This document shows, piece by piece, positions 16,752 through 27,027 of a stretch of DNA of 64,000 bases. Position numbers and translations under genes: made by a program. Position 1 is the stretch's first letter, and each line of letters starts with the position of its first letter. This stretch comes from Bog-756 sp963835465 (GTDB lineage: Bacteria; Actinomycetota; Acidimicrobiia; Acidimicrobiales; RAAP-2): NCBI GenBank assembly GCA_963835465.1, contig CAWIFR010000008.1, forward strand, positions 186,001-250,000. The letters run 5' to 3'. The notes beneath the pieces were generated by a model that was given only the letters and a program-made list of their open reading frames with translations, did not search any database and was not told the origin of the DNA.

Positions 16752-19700
16752 TCAGCCGACCGACGCCGCCACCAACGGCTCGACGGGGACACCCCCCCGG
16801 TAGTGGACGGTTCGATCACGCAGGGATGGGACACGGGCGCCCCCCAGCATGCTCCCTGTGAAGTTGAGGGGGTCGGCACCCGACACCACCACGTCAGCGC
16901 CGCGGTCAGGGTCGCGGCGCACGTCGGCCAGGAGCGAGGCCGCCTCGGGCGAGGCGTATTGCTCGCCCGAGATCCCGGCCACGAAGCGTCCGCCCAAGGC
17001 CTCGCCCCTGGCCTCCAACCGTCGCAGGGCCCGCACCACGTCCCGCCACGGGATCCGGTAGGACTCGCGCGCCCAGAGCTCCCAGGCCACCACCCCCCAT
17101 CGGGCCAGGAGCTGCCAGGCCACCGCCTCGGCCAGCTCCTCGGACACCGGGCCGCTCTGGGCCCCGGTGCCACCAGCGTCAGGATCAGGGAGCAGGGACC
17201 AGCGTCCCTCGCCCACCCCGCTGCCGACCCGGGAGCGCTGTCGACCGAGGGCGGACCGCCTGGCGGATCCCGGACGGCTGCCGGGTCGCCGACGGCGGCC
17301 CGACAGCAGGGAGCGCACCGCCGAGAAGGCGTCAGCGGTGACGATCCCCCGGGCCACCAGGTCCCAGAGTCCCTCGTCGATCTCACTCTCCAACCGACCC
17401 GCCGCGCCGGCCAGCTCGGACCGGAACCGCGCTCCCGCGGAGCGGAGGGCGACGAGCACGTCGGCCGAGGCACCGGCGGTGGGTTCGGTGACGATCCGGT
17501 CGGTGCGGACGGCGGCGAGCATCCAGGTGAGGTCGGGGCGGGTGACGAGGGCCAGCGGCGTGGCCGAGGACGGGGTGGCCGACCCTCGGCGCCCGGCCGA
17601 GGGCAGCCCCGCCCCGAGGAAGGGGTCGAGGCCATCGTCGGGGCCGGGCTCCTCGGCCAGCGGGCCATCGGCACGAGGGGACAGCCGGCCCCACGCCACC
17701 TCGCCCCCCAGGCAGAGCTCGTCCAGCCACCGGGGGTCGTAGCCCTTCACCCGGGCGGGCAGCACCGTGCGTTCCCACTCACCGGCCGCCACCTCGACTC
17801 CTTGCAGCTGTTCGATCACGGCCAGCAGCCCCGACCGACCCTCGGCCTGTGTGCCGGTGGCGACGTGCTGCCAACAGGCGGCGAACCGGACGAACTCAGC
17901 CAGACTGGCTGGCTCCACATGTCGACGCCGTCGGCCCCGACTGGCGGCGTGCAGTCGGACCAGGAGGTGACGTGCGCACCACCGACCGTCGGGTAGGGCG
18001 ATCGCCGACCCGGCCCCTTCCAGCCGGGCCAGCCCGGTGCGGGCCCGGGCCTCGGTGAGGGGAGCCCCCAGCACCGGACCGGCGAGCAGCGGGGCGTCGG
18101 CGACCAGCTCCTCGACGGTCACCGGGCCGGCGAGGTCGAGATGGCCGCCCACGCACTCGGCCAGCCAGTCGTCCTCCCCGGCTCGCGGATCAGACAGGGA
18201 ATTGTGCACCCCTTCGGCCATGGCCCGCCGTTCGGTGGCCGCCCACCGCCCGGCAACCGCTCCGGCCCGACCGTCGGCGCGCAGCGCGTCGAACCATGAC
18301 TGCCACTCGGGCACCGGTCGGCACAGGACCAGTGACAGCAGCAGGTCGTGGAGTTCGTCGGCCGTGCGGGGGCGGGGCCGCACCTGCTCCAGCACCTCGG
18401 CGGCAGCCACCGGATCGAGCGGGCCCAGCTCGGAGGCGGCTACCGGCAGGCCGGCGGGAAGACCGTCCGGACCCAGGGGGCCGAGCCCACGGGGCACGGC
18501 CACGGCCCGGGTCCGCCGCTCCTCCAGTGGGGCACCGTCGAGGAAGGTGAAGGGTCGCCCGGTGAGGATCCCGTGAGCCAGGGGGGAGGGCTCCGCCGAC
18601 TCGACGAGATGGACGGTCACCTGTCCGGACTCCATCGCCTCCAAGAGGGTGACGAGCCCGTCGGCATCGAGCGGCTCGGACAAGCAGTCCGACACCGTCT
18701 GGCGCACCAGGACGTGGTCGGGCACCGGCACCGGTCCGGGCACGGCATTCTCCTGACAGGCGGCCAGGGCCGGCCAGCTGGCCGCCAACAGGTCCTCGGC
18801 CTCCATCCGCTGGAGGTGGATGGGTCGGCGCTGACCACCCCGGGACCGCGGCACGATCAGGGCCCGGTTGAGATTCCACCGCCACCGGGCCGCCAGCATG
18901 GGGTGGGGCAGCACGGCCTGGGTCAGCACGTCGGTGGCCGTCCTGCTCTGCAGCATCGTCGGCACCTGGGACAGGGGGAAGCTGTGGTGAGGGCCGAGGG
19001 AGAGCACGACCGTATCGTCGTCGGCCGCCGCCTGCAGCTCGAAGTCGAACGAGACGCAGAAGCGCTTGCGCAGCGCGAGACCCAGCGCCCGGTTGATGCG
19101 GCCGCCGTAGGGGGAGTGGACGATCAGCTGGGTGCCCTCACTGTCGTCGAAGACCCGCTCGACCACCAGGCGGTCCCGGGTGGGCAGCGCCCCGAGGGAA
19201 GCCAGTCCGGCAGCCAGGTAGGCCACCACCTGTTCGGCCACCGCGACCGAGACACCGGCTCGACTCTGCACCAGCGCCCGGGCCCCGGTGCCGTCGCCCC
19301 CGGCCAGCAGCGGTTCCAGTTCGCCCCGCAGGGTCCCGACCTCCTCGGACAGCTCCGTCGAGCGGGCGGGAGCCTCACCCAACCAGAAGGGGATGGTGGG
19401 CGGGAGGTCACCGGCGTCGATCACCCGTACGGTCCCGGTCTCCACCTTGATCACCCGCCAGGAGTGCGTGCCGAGGAGGAAGATGTCACCGGCCGTGGCC
19501 TCGACGGCGAAGTCCTCGTGGACCGAGCCCACGGTGATGCCGTCGGGGTCGAGCACCACTCGGTAGTCGCCCGTATCCGGGATGGCCCCACCACTGGTCA
19601 ACGCGGCCAGACGGGCCCCGCGCCGCGCCCGCAGCCGGCCGTTGACGGCGTCGTGATGGAGGTGGGCACCCCGGCGGCCCCGGCCGGTCTGGATCCCCCA

Positions 19701-21128
19701 CGACACCAACTCGACCACCTCGTCGAAGGTCTCCCGGCTCAGATCGGCGTAGGGCCCGGCCCGACGGACCAGGTCGTAGAGGGGCCCGACCTCCCACTCC
19801 TCGACGGCGGCCACCTCGGCCACCAGCTGCTGGGCGAGTACGTCGACTGGGGCCACCGGCGGCTGGAGGAGATCGAGATGGCCGGCCCGCACGCCGGCCA
19901 GCAGGGCCGTGCACTCCACCAGCTCGTCCCGGGTCATCGGGTACAGCCGCCCGGCGGGCGTCCCGTCCAACTGGTGGTTGGCCCGGCCGACCCGCTGGAG
20001 GAAGGTGCCGATCGAACGGGGGGAGCCGATCTGGCAGACCAACTCCACGGGACCCACGTCGATGCCCAGCTCAAGCGAGGCCGTGGCCACCAGGGCCCGG
20101 AGGTCGCCGGCCCGGAGGCGATGCTCCACGATCCGTCGACGGGCCGCCGACAGGCTCCCGTGATGGGCCGCCACCTGCAGGGCGGCGTCGATGGGGTCGG
20201 GTCCCGGGCCGTCGGCAATCGGAAGGTCGGGTTCACCGTCCCCGCCGGCAGGCCCGAGGCGCAGGGCCAACTGGTGGGCCACCCGCTCGGCCATCTTGCG
20301 GGTGTTGACGAAGACGAGCGTGGTGCGGTGCCCGCGGACATGGGCGGCGATGCGGTCGAGGACGTCGGACAGCTGGCCGCCGCTGGCCACCGCCTCCAAC
20401 TCGCTGTCCGGCAGCTCGATGGCGACATCGAGATCCCGCCGGTGACCACAGTCCACCACGGTGGTCGGCAGGCGGGACGGGTCGACGCCCGAGAGCAGCC
20501 GGGACACCACCTCCAGCGGGCGCTGGGTGGCCGACAGTCCGATGCGCTGGAGTCGCCCGCCGTGGGAGGAGACGACATGGTCCAGTCGCTCCAGGGTCAG
20601 GGCCAAATGGGCTCCCCGCTTGTCGCGAGCGAGTGTGTGCACTTCGTCGACGATCACCGTGTGGACGCCACCGAGCAGGGCCCGGGACGATGGCGCGGTC
20701 AACAGCAAGTAGAGCGACTCGGGGGTGGTCACCAGCAGGTCGGGCGGCGACCGGCGCATGGCCGCACGTTCGGCGGCCGGCGTGTCACCGGTCCGGACGG
20801 CCACCGAGAGCTCGGGAGCGGCCAGACCGCGCCGTCTCGCCTCATCGGCGATGCCGGCGAGTGGCACCTGGAGGTTCTCGTGCACGTCGGTGGCTAGGGC
20901 CCGGAGCGGCGAAATGTAGACCACACCGGGTCCGACGGCGCCGTCGGGCAAGCCGACCGAGGACGCCCGGTAGGCGGCGTCGATGGCCACCAGGAATCCG
21001 GTGAGGGTCTTGCCGGTACCGGTCGGGGAGGCCACCAGGACGTCCCCTCCCGCGGCGATCCGGGGCCACGCCGCACGCTGGGGCTCGGTCGGGCCGTCGG
21101 GGAAACGACCGAGGAACCAGCCGGCCAC
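16752..21128 (-). CDS. lhr: Lhr-type ATP-dependent DNA helicase
   Basis: A very large superfamily 2 helicase of 1458 residues or slightly more. Motif Q/I: SPTGTGKTLTGF (Walker A, near residue 40); motif II DEVH; motif III SATQRP; motif VI QRVGRANHQ. Helicase domains are followed by a winged helix and a long C-terminal region typical of full-length Lhr, a DNA repair helicase in actinobacteria. The listed GTG start may be internal: reading upstream in frame gives DSILRTFHPAVAGWF, which resembles the family N terminus, yet no ATG or GTG precedes it in frame. A rarer start codon or a frame error near 21180 is likely. It is convergent with the SDR gene. Confidence 0.9.
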   Translation of the reverse strand: MAGWFLGRFPDGPTEPQRAAWPRIAAGGDVLVASPTGTGKTLTGFLVAIDAAYRASSVGLPDGAVGPGVVYISPLRALATDVHENLQVPLAGIADEARRRGLAAPELSVAVRTGDTPAAERAAMRRSPPDLLVTTPESLYLLLTAPSSRALLGGVHTVIVDEVHTLARDKRGAHLALTLERLDHVVSSHGGRLQRIGLSATQRPLEVVSRLLSGVDPSRLPTTVVDCGHRRDLDVAIELPDSELEAVASGGQLSDVLDRIAAHVRGHRTTLVFVNTRKMAERVAHQLALRLGPAGGDGEPDLPIADGPGPDPIDAALQVAAHHGSLSAARRRIVEHRLRAGDLRALVATASLELGIDVGPVELVCQIGSPRSIGTFLQRVGRANHQLDGTPAGRLYPMTRDELVECTALLAGVRAGHLDLLQPPVAPVDVLAQQLVAEVAAVEEWEVGPLYDLVRRAGPYADLSRETFDEVVELVSWGIQTGRGRRGAHLHHDAVNGRLRARRGARLAALTSGGAIPDTGDYRVVLDPDGITVGSVHEDFAVEATAGDIFLLGTHSWRVIKVETGTVRVIDAGDLPPTIPFWLGEAPARSTELSEEVGTLRGELEPLLAGGDGTGARALVQSRAGVSVAVAEQVVAYLAAGLASLGALPTRDRLVVERVFDDSEGTQLIVHSPYGGRINRALGLALRKRFCVSFDFELQAAADDDTVVLSLGPHHSFPLSQVPTMLQSRTATDVLTQAVLPHPMLAARWRWNLNRALIVPRSRGGQRRPIHLQRMEAEDLLAASWPALAACQENAVPGPVPVPDHVLVRQTVSDCLSEPLDADGLVTLLEAMESGQVTVHLVESAEPSPLAHGILTGRPFTFLDGAPLEERRTRAVAVPRGLGPLGPDGLPAGLPVAASELGPLDPVAAAEVLEQVRPRPRTADELHDLLLSLVLCRPVPEWQSWFDALRADGRAGAVAGRWAATERRAMAEGVHNSLSDPRAGEDDWLAECVGGHLDLAGPVTVEELVADAPLLAGPVLGAPLTEARARTGLARLEGAGSAIALPDGRWCARHLLVRLHAASRGRRRRHVEPASLAEFVRFAACWQHVATGTQAEGRSGLLAVIEQLQGVEVAAGEWERTVLPARVKGYDPRWLDELCLGGEVAWGRLSPRADGPLAEEPGPDDGLDPFLGAGLPSAGRRGSATPSSATPLALVTRPDLTWMLAAVRTDRIVTEPTAGASADVLVALRSAGARFRSELAGAAGRLESEIDEGLWDLVARGIVTADAFSAVRSLLSGRRRRPGSRPGSARRSALGRQRSRVGSGVGEGRWSLLPDPDAGGTGAQSGPVSEELAEAVAWQLLARWGVVAWELWARESYRIPWRDVVRALRRLEARGEALGGRFVAGISGEQYASPEAASLLADVRRDPDRGADVVVSGADPLNFTGSMLGGARVPSLRDRTVHYRGGVPVEPLVAASVG

Positions 21129-21376
21129 CGCCGGGTGGAACGTCCGCAGAATCGAGTCGGCGGGCAGATCGCCCAGATCGACCGGGGGACCAGTGGCTCC
21201 CGCGGTCGGTCTGGACGCGGTCGAAGGCCACTGGCAGGGACGGGGTGTCCGCCCCCAGATGGGCGCTCTCGGCCCGACGGGTCGGCAAAGTGGTGGCCAC
21301 GAGTGCAGTCCAGCCTAGAGGTGTGACACAGGGGCTGCGCCCAGGCTCGTCCGGCCCACCCCAGTCGAGCCGTCCC

Positions 21377-22585
21377 TCAGTGCGGCACCGGAGCCCCGGC
21401 CAGCGCCGCCGCGATCCCGATCACCGCGGCCCCGAGCAGCACGGGCACCACCCCCCGGCGGAACCAGAACAGCCCGACGCCGGCCGCGGCGGTGACTCCC
21501 AGCTGCCACCAGTAGGACAGGGCCAGGGCGAGGGGAATGGCCGATCCGGCGATGGCGCCGATGGACGCCGGACCCGGCGCCGGTCGAGGAAGGCCTGGAC
21601 CCGCTGGTTGGCCCGGAGGCGGTCGAAGCGCGGGGCCGCCGACCAGGACGAAGACGAACGAGGGGGCGAAGGCCACCACCGCGGCCAGCAGGCCGCCGCC
21701 GACCCCGGCGGCGGCGTAGCCGACCACGGCGACGGTCTGGACCACCGGGCCGGGGGTGATCTGGCCGAGGGCCACCGCGTCGAGGAACTGGCTGGCGGTC
21801 ATCCAGTGGTAGGTGTGCACGGCATCGTGCTGCATGAGCGGGATGATCACGAAGCCGCCGCCGTAGGACAGGGCGCCGACCTTGAAGGCCACCCAGGCCA
21901 GCGCGCCGATCCCGCCCACTGCGACCGCGGTCGCCGACGCAGGGGCACGACAGCTGGGCCGGCCGCGGGCCGGCCGTGGCCGGCCCTCGTGGCTGGCGAG
22001 CCGATCTCGACGGCCCGCAGGCCGACCAGCACCAGGACGAGCCAGGGGCCGACCGTGGCGGCGGCGACGCCGCCGACCGCGGCGTAGGCCACCCACCGGC
22101 CCGGGCGGCGCCGCGGCCGGACCCGGCGCGCCGCCAGCTGGCCGGCAGCGAGGCCGGCGGCGGCGTGGACCGCCACCGCCGGCACGGCGGCGCCGGCGCC
22201 GGCGGCCGCGCCGAGCACCCACAGCGGCGGATGGGCGGCCAGGAACAGCGCCGCCAGGGCGAGGATGACGACCAGCCCGGGCACGATGAAGCACGACCCC
22301 GCCGACCAGGGCGCCCGACGGTCCCGCGCAGCCGCCAGGCGCAGAAGATGGCCAGCTGGGTGGAGGCCGGCCCGGGCAGGAGGTTGGTGGCGGCGATGCC
22401 GTCCTCGAACTCGGTGGCGGTGCAGCCACTCGCGGTCGTCACGCACAGCTCGGCGGAGCAGGCGATGTGGGTCGGAGGGCCGCCGAACCCGAGCAGCCGA
22501 TCCGGCCCCACTCCCGGGCGATGGTGGCCAGCCCCACGGGCGGCAGCGGGACCCCGTCGGGACGGCCCCCTTCCGGTGCCGTCAC
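21377..22585 (-). CDS. chrA: chromate transporter ChrA (multiply frameshifted)
   Basis: A two-domain membrane transporter of the CHR family, expected length about 400 residues. Pieces in all three frames line up in order: IAREWGRIG, then LLGFGGPPTHIA, then ATNLLPGPASTQLAIF (first CHR domain signature), hydrophobic helices around VPGLVVILALAALF, then ALSYGGGFVIIPLMQ and ALGQITPGPVVQTVAVVGY (second CHR domain), ending ALAGAPVPH. At least four frame changes are needed, at roughly 22490, 22320, 21935 and 21600-21640, in extremely GC-rich DNA. Start taken as the GTG ending at 22585, uncertain. Known members export chromate; many are of unproven substrate. Either decayed or poorly sequenced; the clean conservation of both halves favours the latter. 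Confidence 0.65.
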
Positions 22586-22695
22586 CGCCGATCACTGCCG
22601 CGATCGTCGTACGGGCCCACCTCCACCGGGCGACCGTAGGCCACCGCGATTCACCAGTTCAAGGGGAGGTCCCAGACCCCGAGGTGAGGTGAGTC

Positions 22696-24622
22696 TCAGC
22701 CGGAGGCCGAAAGGCGCCCCGTGTGCGGGGCGGTCACCGGGGCCAGGGCCGGATGACCGGCGTCCTCGGAGACCAGGCGGCCAGACGCCAGCAGGCGGGC
22801 CCGGGTGGTGACCACGTGGCAGTGCTCGATAAGGCGCTCCCCGTCGATCTCCCGGACCGGTGTCAACGTCCCGCCCATCCGCCAGCCGAGGTCGGGCGCG
22901 GGTCGACAGGAGCGCACGGTCAACAGCACCTCGATCCCGTGGACCTCTCCTCGGACATCGCGCAGATCGAGGTGCAGTCCGACCTCGGTGCCCACCTCCA
23001 TGGGGCCCGGGGCGACGATCCTGCCCCTCCGGGGTCAGGTCCACCACCCGGACCAGGGCGCCCTCGACCACGCCGGCGATCTCCACAGGGACCCGATAGT
23101 GGTGTCGGAACTGGTGGCGACGACTCACCTTCCAGAGCGACGCTCCGATCAGCGCCAGCTCCCAGCACCCGAAGCCCAGTCCGGCCACCACGGCCAGACC
23201 TCGGAGTGGCGGCAGGGCGAGGAGCCCGGCCTGGGCCAGCACCCGGGCCACGACCGCCCCGGCGAGGACCACCCCGGTGGCGAGCACCAGTCGTAGCTGG
23301 CGCACGGCGGACCATCCACCGTCATCGATACCGTCCTTCGGGGTGACCTGGAACGAGGCGCGGAACGGGCGGACGAGGGCAAAGCGCGCCCGGAGGAAGA
23401 TCTCCGTAGTGAGGTGGGTGGAGTACGAGCCGTCCCAGAGGCTGGCCTGCCCGCGGCAGAGGGTCGCCGAGGCCACCAGGTTGAGGATCATCCAGGGCAG
23501 CCAGAAGACTCCGAACTGCCAGAGGGTGGCGTGCATGGGCAGGCGACCGGTGACCAGCATCGCCACGAGGACGGCCAGCATGGCCATCCGTTGCAGGGGG
23601 ACGAAGTAGGCCAGCAGGGAGGAGAGGTAGCTGGCCCGCTGCTTCAGCGTGAGTCCGGCGGCCACCGCGGGGTTCTCCCGGGTGCGCAGGACGGCCAGGT
23701 TGCCCCGGGCCCACCGGTCACGCTGCAACAGGAACGAGGCCAGGTCGTGGGGGGCCAGGCCCTGGACCAGGGTCTCGTCGTGGTAGCGGGTGCGCCACCC
23801 CTGGCCGTGCAGGCGGATGGTGGTGTGGAAGTCCTCGGCCACCGTCTCGGTGGCGATCCCGCCGATGCCCTCCAGGGCTGACCGCAGGATGACGGCGGCC
23901 GAACCGCACCAGAAGACCCCGTTGTGACGGTCCTTCCCCGGCATCAGCACCTCGAAGAACATGCTCTGGTCGTGGCGGCCGGTCTCGAAGTGCTGGAAGG
24001 AGTCGAGGTTGCCGAAGTCGTGGGGGGTCTGCACCAGCGCCACCGCCGGATCGTCGAAGTAGCCCACGGTGGCGTCGAGGATGTCCGGCTGGGGCACGTG
24101 GTCGGCGTCGAGGACCAGGATCAGCTGTCCTCCCGTTCGGGTCAGGGCGTGGTTGATGTTGCCCGCCTTGGCGTGCTCGTTCGTGGGTCGGCTCAGGTAG
24201 CGGGCCCCGAAGCGCTCGGCGAGCTCGCGGACCTCGTCGCGGCGGCCGTCGTCGAGCACCCAGGTGGTGTGGGGGTAGTTGATTCGGTCGCAACCGACCA
24301 GGGTTGCCCCCAGCACGTCGAGGCCTTCGTCGTAGGTGCAGACGAACACGTCGACAGCGGGCCGCCAGCCGATGGCCGGGCGGCGTGAGACCGGGATCCT
24401 CCAGGCCAGGAACGTGAAGGAGGCCAGCATGAGCAGGCCGAACCCCTCGGCGACGTAGAGCACCCAGAACAGGACCGGCTCCGCATTCTGCCCGGTGTCC
24501 AGGAGCCGCCACCCTAGGTACGCCGCCCCCCAGGCCAGCGCCACCACGGCCAGGGCGCGGACGACGCCATCGCGTCCCCGGAAGGTGGGGCGGGCGGCAG
24601 GCAGCGGCATGGTACTGAGCAT
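22696..24622 (-). CDS. cellulose-synthase-like GT2 with PilZ-like C terminus (frameshifted)
   Basis: A processive membrane glycosyltransferase resembling BcsA. Two N-terminal membrane helices precede the GT-A domain: VDVFVCTYDEGLDVL (UDP-binding Asp), VLDADHVPQ (DxD), VAEDFHTTIRLHG (TED-like catalytic Asp region) and QRDRWARGN (QxxRW). Five or more membrane helices follow, then a segment starting FRHHYRVPVEI typical of a PilZ domain, which binds cyclic-di-GMP. The frame breaks at the CCCC run 23024-23027; adding one base rejoins it to VGTEVGLHLDL and the end at 22696. Full length about 640 residues. No bcsB or cellulase gene is adjacent, so the polymer is unknown. Confidence 0.8.
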
Positions 24623-24728
24623 CGACAGACCAGGTCGATGCCTTGAACGGGGTCACCCGGCCGGGCATCGCCACGGCTCGCCGCCAACCGTCCGAGCCCC
24701 CCTCCCGAGACTCCGTCGCCCCGGGCGG

Positions 24729-25205
24729 TCAGGTGACGTCGCCGGCGTAGCGGAGAGCCGGCGTGCCCGGAGGATGGGTCACCCCGGGGACCGCGTCGGG
24801 ATTCTCCACACAGACTTCACCCTCCAGCCCGTCCGGATCGCGGAAGAAGATGCTGAGGACGGGGCCGAAGTCGGTGACGAACAGTCGCTCGCCCCTCGTG
24901 CCATCAGTCGCTCCCGGATGGTCTCGAAGTCAGCGATCGAGCCGGCCTGGAGGGCGAAGTGGTCCAGTCGGCCCCGCCCGAACATGGGCACCTGCCGGTC
25001 GGCCTCGGTGTTCCCCTCGATCTGGAAGACGTTGAGTTCCGAGTAGGGGCCGATCCGGATGATGGAGAGCCGCACGGCGTCCTGGCCATCGACCTCGGGC
25101 ACGTCCCGCACCACCTCGGCCTCGAACACCTCCTCGTAGAAGGCGTGGAGCCGAGCGGCATCGTTGGTGAGCGTGGCCACGTGGTTGAGGCCGACGGTCA
25201 GCATG
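24729..25205 (-). CDS. VOC/glyoxalase-like protein (frameshifted)
   Basis: A vicinal-oxygen-chelate fold protein of about 158 residues. It opens MLTVGLNHVATLTNDAA with the first metal-ligand-type His (H8), continues with AFYEEVFEA and RLDHFALQAGS (second His), and ends FFRDPDGLEGEV, where the last Glu is the usual third ligand. The frame breaks near 24892-24897, where a GGGG run appears one base short; the restored end lies at 24729. The reaction is unknown; members include glyoxalases, dioxygenases and resistance proteins. Just downstream of the small membrane protein gene on the same strand, 21 bases away. Confidence 0.75.
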
Positions 25206-25226
25206 GTCTCGTCGACCCCCGTCCCC

Positions 25227-25634
25227 TCACCCGATGACGTCGACGATGTCCACCACCAGCAACGTGAACACCATGGCCCCGACCACGGCGTAGAGGGCGG
25301 TGAACGCCCACCGGTGCCGATGATCGGCCAACCAGAAGCGACGGATACCGAGGTAGTCGAAGGTGAGGGCGAGGAGGCCGATCGGGATGCCGATGGCCGG
25401 ACCCACCCCGCGGGCCAGGCCGATGGCCGGGAGGACCACGGGGAGGACGATGTAGCTGAGCAGGCAGCGGAGCGCCGAGAGGAAGATGGAGGCACTGAAG
25501 ATCCGGTGGGTCTCCGACTCGTCGATCGGTGCCCGGTCCTCAGGGACTCGCAGCAGTCGCCGCATGGTCTGGTCAGCCTTCGACCGCTCGGGCGTGACGA
25601 TGGCGCCAGTGGGGACGACGGCCAACTGATCCAT
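25227..25634 (-). CDS. conserved small membrane protein
   Basis: A 135-residue protein with a soluble N terminus of about 50 residues and three predicted membrane helices (around ALRCLLSYIVLPVVLPAIGL, AIGIPIGLLALTF and ALYAVVGAMVFTLLVVDIV). I do not recognise a named family; it has the look of an uncharacterised actinobacterial membrane protein. The ATG ending at 25634 follows TAGCAT (25641-25646) by exactly six bases. It is the first gene of a two-gene unit with the VOC protein, divergent from the DoxX-Rieske gene. Confidence 0.65.
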   Translation of the reverse strand: MDQLAVVPTGAIVTPERSKADQTMRRLLRVPEDRAPIDESETHRIFSASIFLSALRCLLSYIVLPVVLPAIGLARGVGPAIGIPIGLLALTFDYLGIRRFWLADHRHRWAFTALYAVVGAMVFTLLVVDIVDVIG

Positions 25635-25640
25635 GCTCCC

Positions 25641-25646
25641 ATGCTA
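25641..25646 (-). promoter_or_regulatory. -10 box of small membrane protein gene
   Basis: TAGCAT on the minus strand, six bases before the ATG; leaderless arrangement. Confidence 0.45.
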
Positions 25647-25817
25647 CGTGCTGGAGCACAGGACCGTCGGCGGCAGACGTCCGTCGATGGCGCCGCACAC
25701 GGCCCGGGGTGGTGACCCGGAGAACCGTCCACTGGCGCCACCATCGAGGCCATGGCCGTCGACGACACCAGCGGGGCCGGACCAACCGGTATCGTGCCCG
25801 ATCATGGGAACGGTCCG

Positions 25818-26933
25818 ATGACGTCGAACGCATCGAGGCGCGTCAGGGCGGCCGCCGCCCGTTCCGGTGCATCGACCGCGCCAGATGCCACCTCCATGTG
25901 GGCGCTCCGGGGTCCGGACGGGGCCATCGCCGTCGGCTGGTACCTCCTGCCACTCCGCCTCTTCCTCGGGATCACCTTCGTGTTTGCCGGGCTCCAGAAA
26001 CTGGCCAATCCGGACTTCCTCCGCTCCTCCAGCCCCATCTCCATCCACGCCCAACTCGTGGGGGCCGACCGTTCCAGCCCCATCCACGGGCTCCTCTCCC
26101 ACCTGGTCTCCATCGCCCCCGCCGTGGGGGTGACCATCGCCCTCGGTGAGGTGGCCATCGGCATGGGGGTCCTGGTCGGCCTGTGGACCCGGGTGGCCTC
26201 GGTGGCCGGCATGGTGCTGTCCTTCGGGCTGTTCCTGACGGCCAGCTTCCACTCCTCCCCGTACTACACGGGGTCCGACATCGTCTTCCTCTTCGCCTGG
26301 ACTCCGCTGGCCCTGGCGGGGGCGGGCGGGGCACCGGCTCTGGACACCTGGTTCGCCCGGTTGCCGGACCGCGGAGCCGAGCGGGCTGACACCCTCACCC
26401 GCCGTACCCTGCTGTCCAAGGGAGCGCTGACCGGACTGGTCGCCGGGGCGTACGTAGTCCTGGTCGGACTGGTGACCGCCATCGGGAGGGCGGGAGGGGG
26501 CACGACCACCACGCAGCCGACCAACACCCTGGGCGGGGGAGGGTCAGGGTCGACGACGACGGTTCCGGCCACTTCCACCACCGGTGGGTCCGGGAGCACC
26601 GCCACCACGGTGACCGAGCCCTCGGGCACCGCGGTGGGGCCGGCCTCCAGCGTGCCCGTCGGAGGCTCTGCCTCCTTCACCGACCCGGCCAGTGGAGATC
26701 CCGCCCTGGTCATCCAGCAGACCGCCGACGAGTTCGTGGCCTTCGACGCGATCTGCCCGCACGCCGGCTGCACCGTGGCGTACCAGTCCTCCGCCAAGAT
26801 CATCGCCTGTCCCTGTCACGGCTCGGCGTTCAGCCCCAGGTCCGGTGCCGTGCTGCAGGGACCGGCCACCAGCGGGCTCACGCCCATCAAAGTGACCAAG
26901 GGCGCCGACGGCAACCTGTACGTCCCCAAGTGA
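25818..26933 (+). CDS. DoxX membrane domain fused to Rieske 2Fe-2S domain
   Basis: A probable membrane redox protein of about 371 residues. Residues about 20-195 are a DoxX-type four-helix membrane domain (LRLFLGITFVFAGLQKLANP start, VALGEVAIGMGVL-like helix). A basic segment with RRTLLSKGAL resembles a twin-Arg start and precedes a further membrane helix; then a Thr/Ser/Gly-rich linker of about 60 residues; then a Rieske domain with CPHAGC and CPCHGSAF, holding the two Cys and two His iron-sulfur ligands. The Rieske part should lie outside the membrane. It may pass electrons from a quinol or thiosulfate-type oxidation to an acceptor, an inference. The start at 25818 was preferred over 25752 because a TATCGT -10 box sits at 25790-25795 inside the longer frame. 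Confidence 0.8.
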   Translation: MTSNASRRVRAAAARSGASTAPDATSMWALRGPDGAIAVGWYLLPLRLFLGITFVFAGLQKLANPDFLRSSSPISIHAQLVGADRSSPIHGLLSHLVSIAPAVGVTIALGEVAIGMGVLVGLWTRVASVAGMVLSFGLFLTASFHSSPYYTGSDIVFLFAWTPLALAGAGGAPALDTWFARLPDRGAERADTLTRRTLLSKGALTGLVAGAYVVLVGLVTAIGRAGGGTTTTQPTNTLGGGGSGSTTTVPATSTTGGSGSTATTVTEPSGTAVGPASSVPVGGSASFTDPASGDPALVIQQTADEFVAFDAICPHAGCTVAYQSSAKIIACPCHGSAFSPRSGAVLQGPATSGLTPIKVTKGADGNLYVPK

Positions 26934-27027
26934 GCCGACCCGGTTGCAGCCCACGGGCGCCGGCGCCGGCTCTTGCGCCTTCGGATACGATCGGGCAGTC
27001 GCCGAATACGGACGGCCGACCGACCCC

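Noticed and set aside
18348..20897. 849-codon open frame on the plus strand opposite lhr
   Set aside because: It is antisense to a complete helicase with all motifs; composition (His/Gly/Gln-rich) is that of a mirror frame in high-GC DNA.
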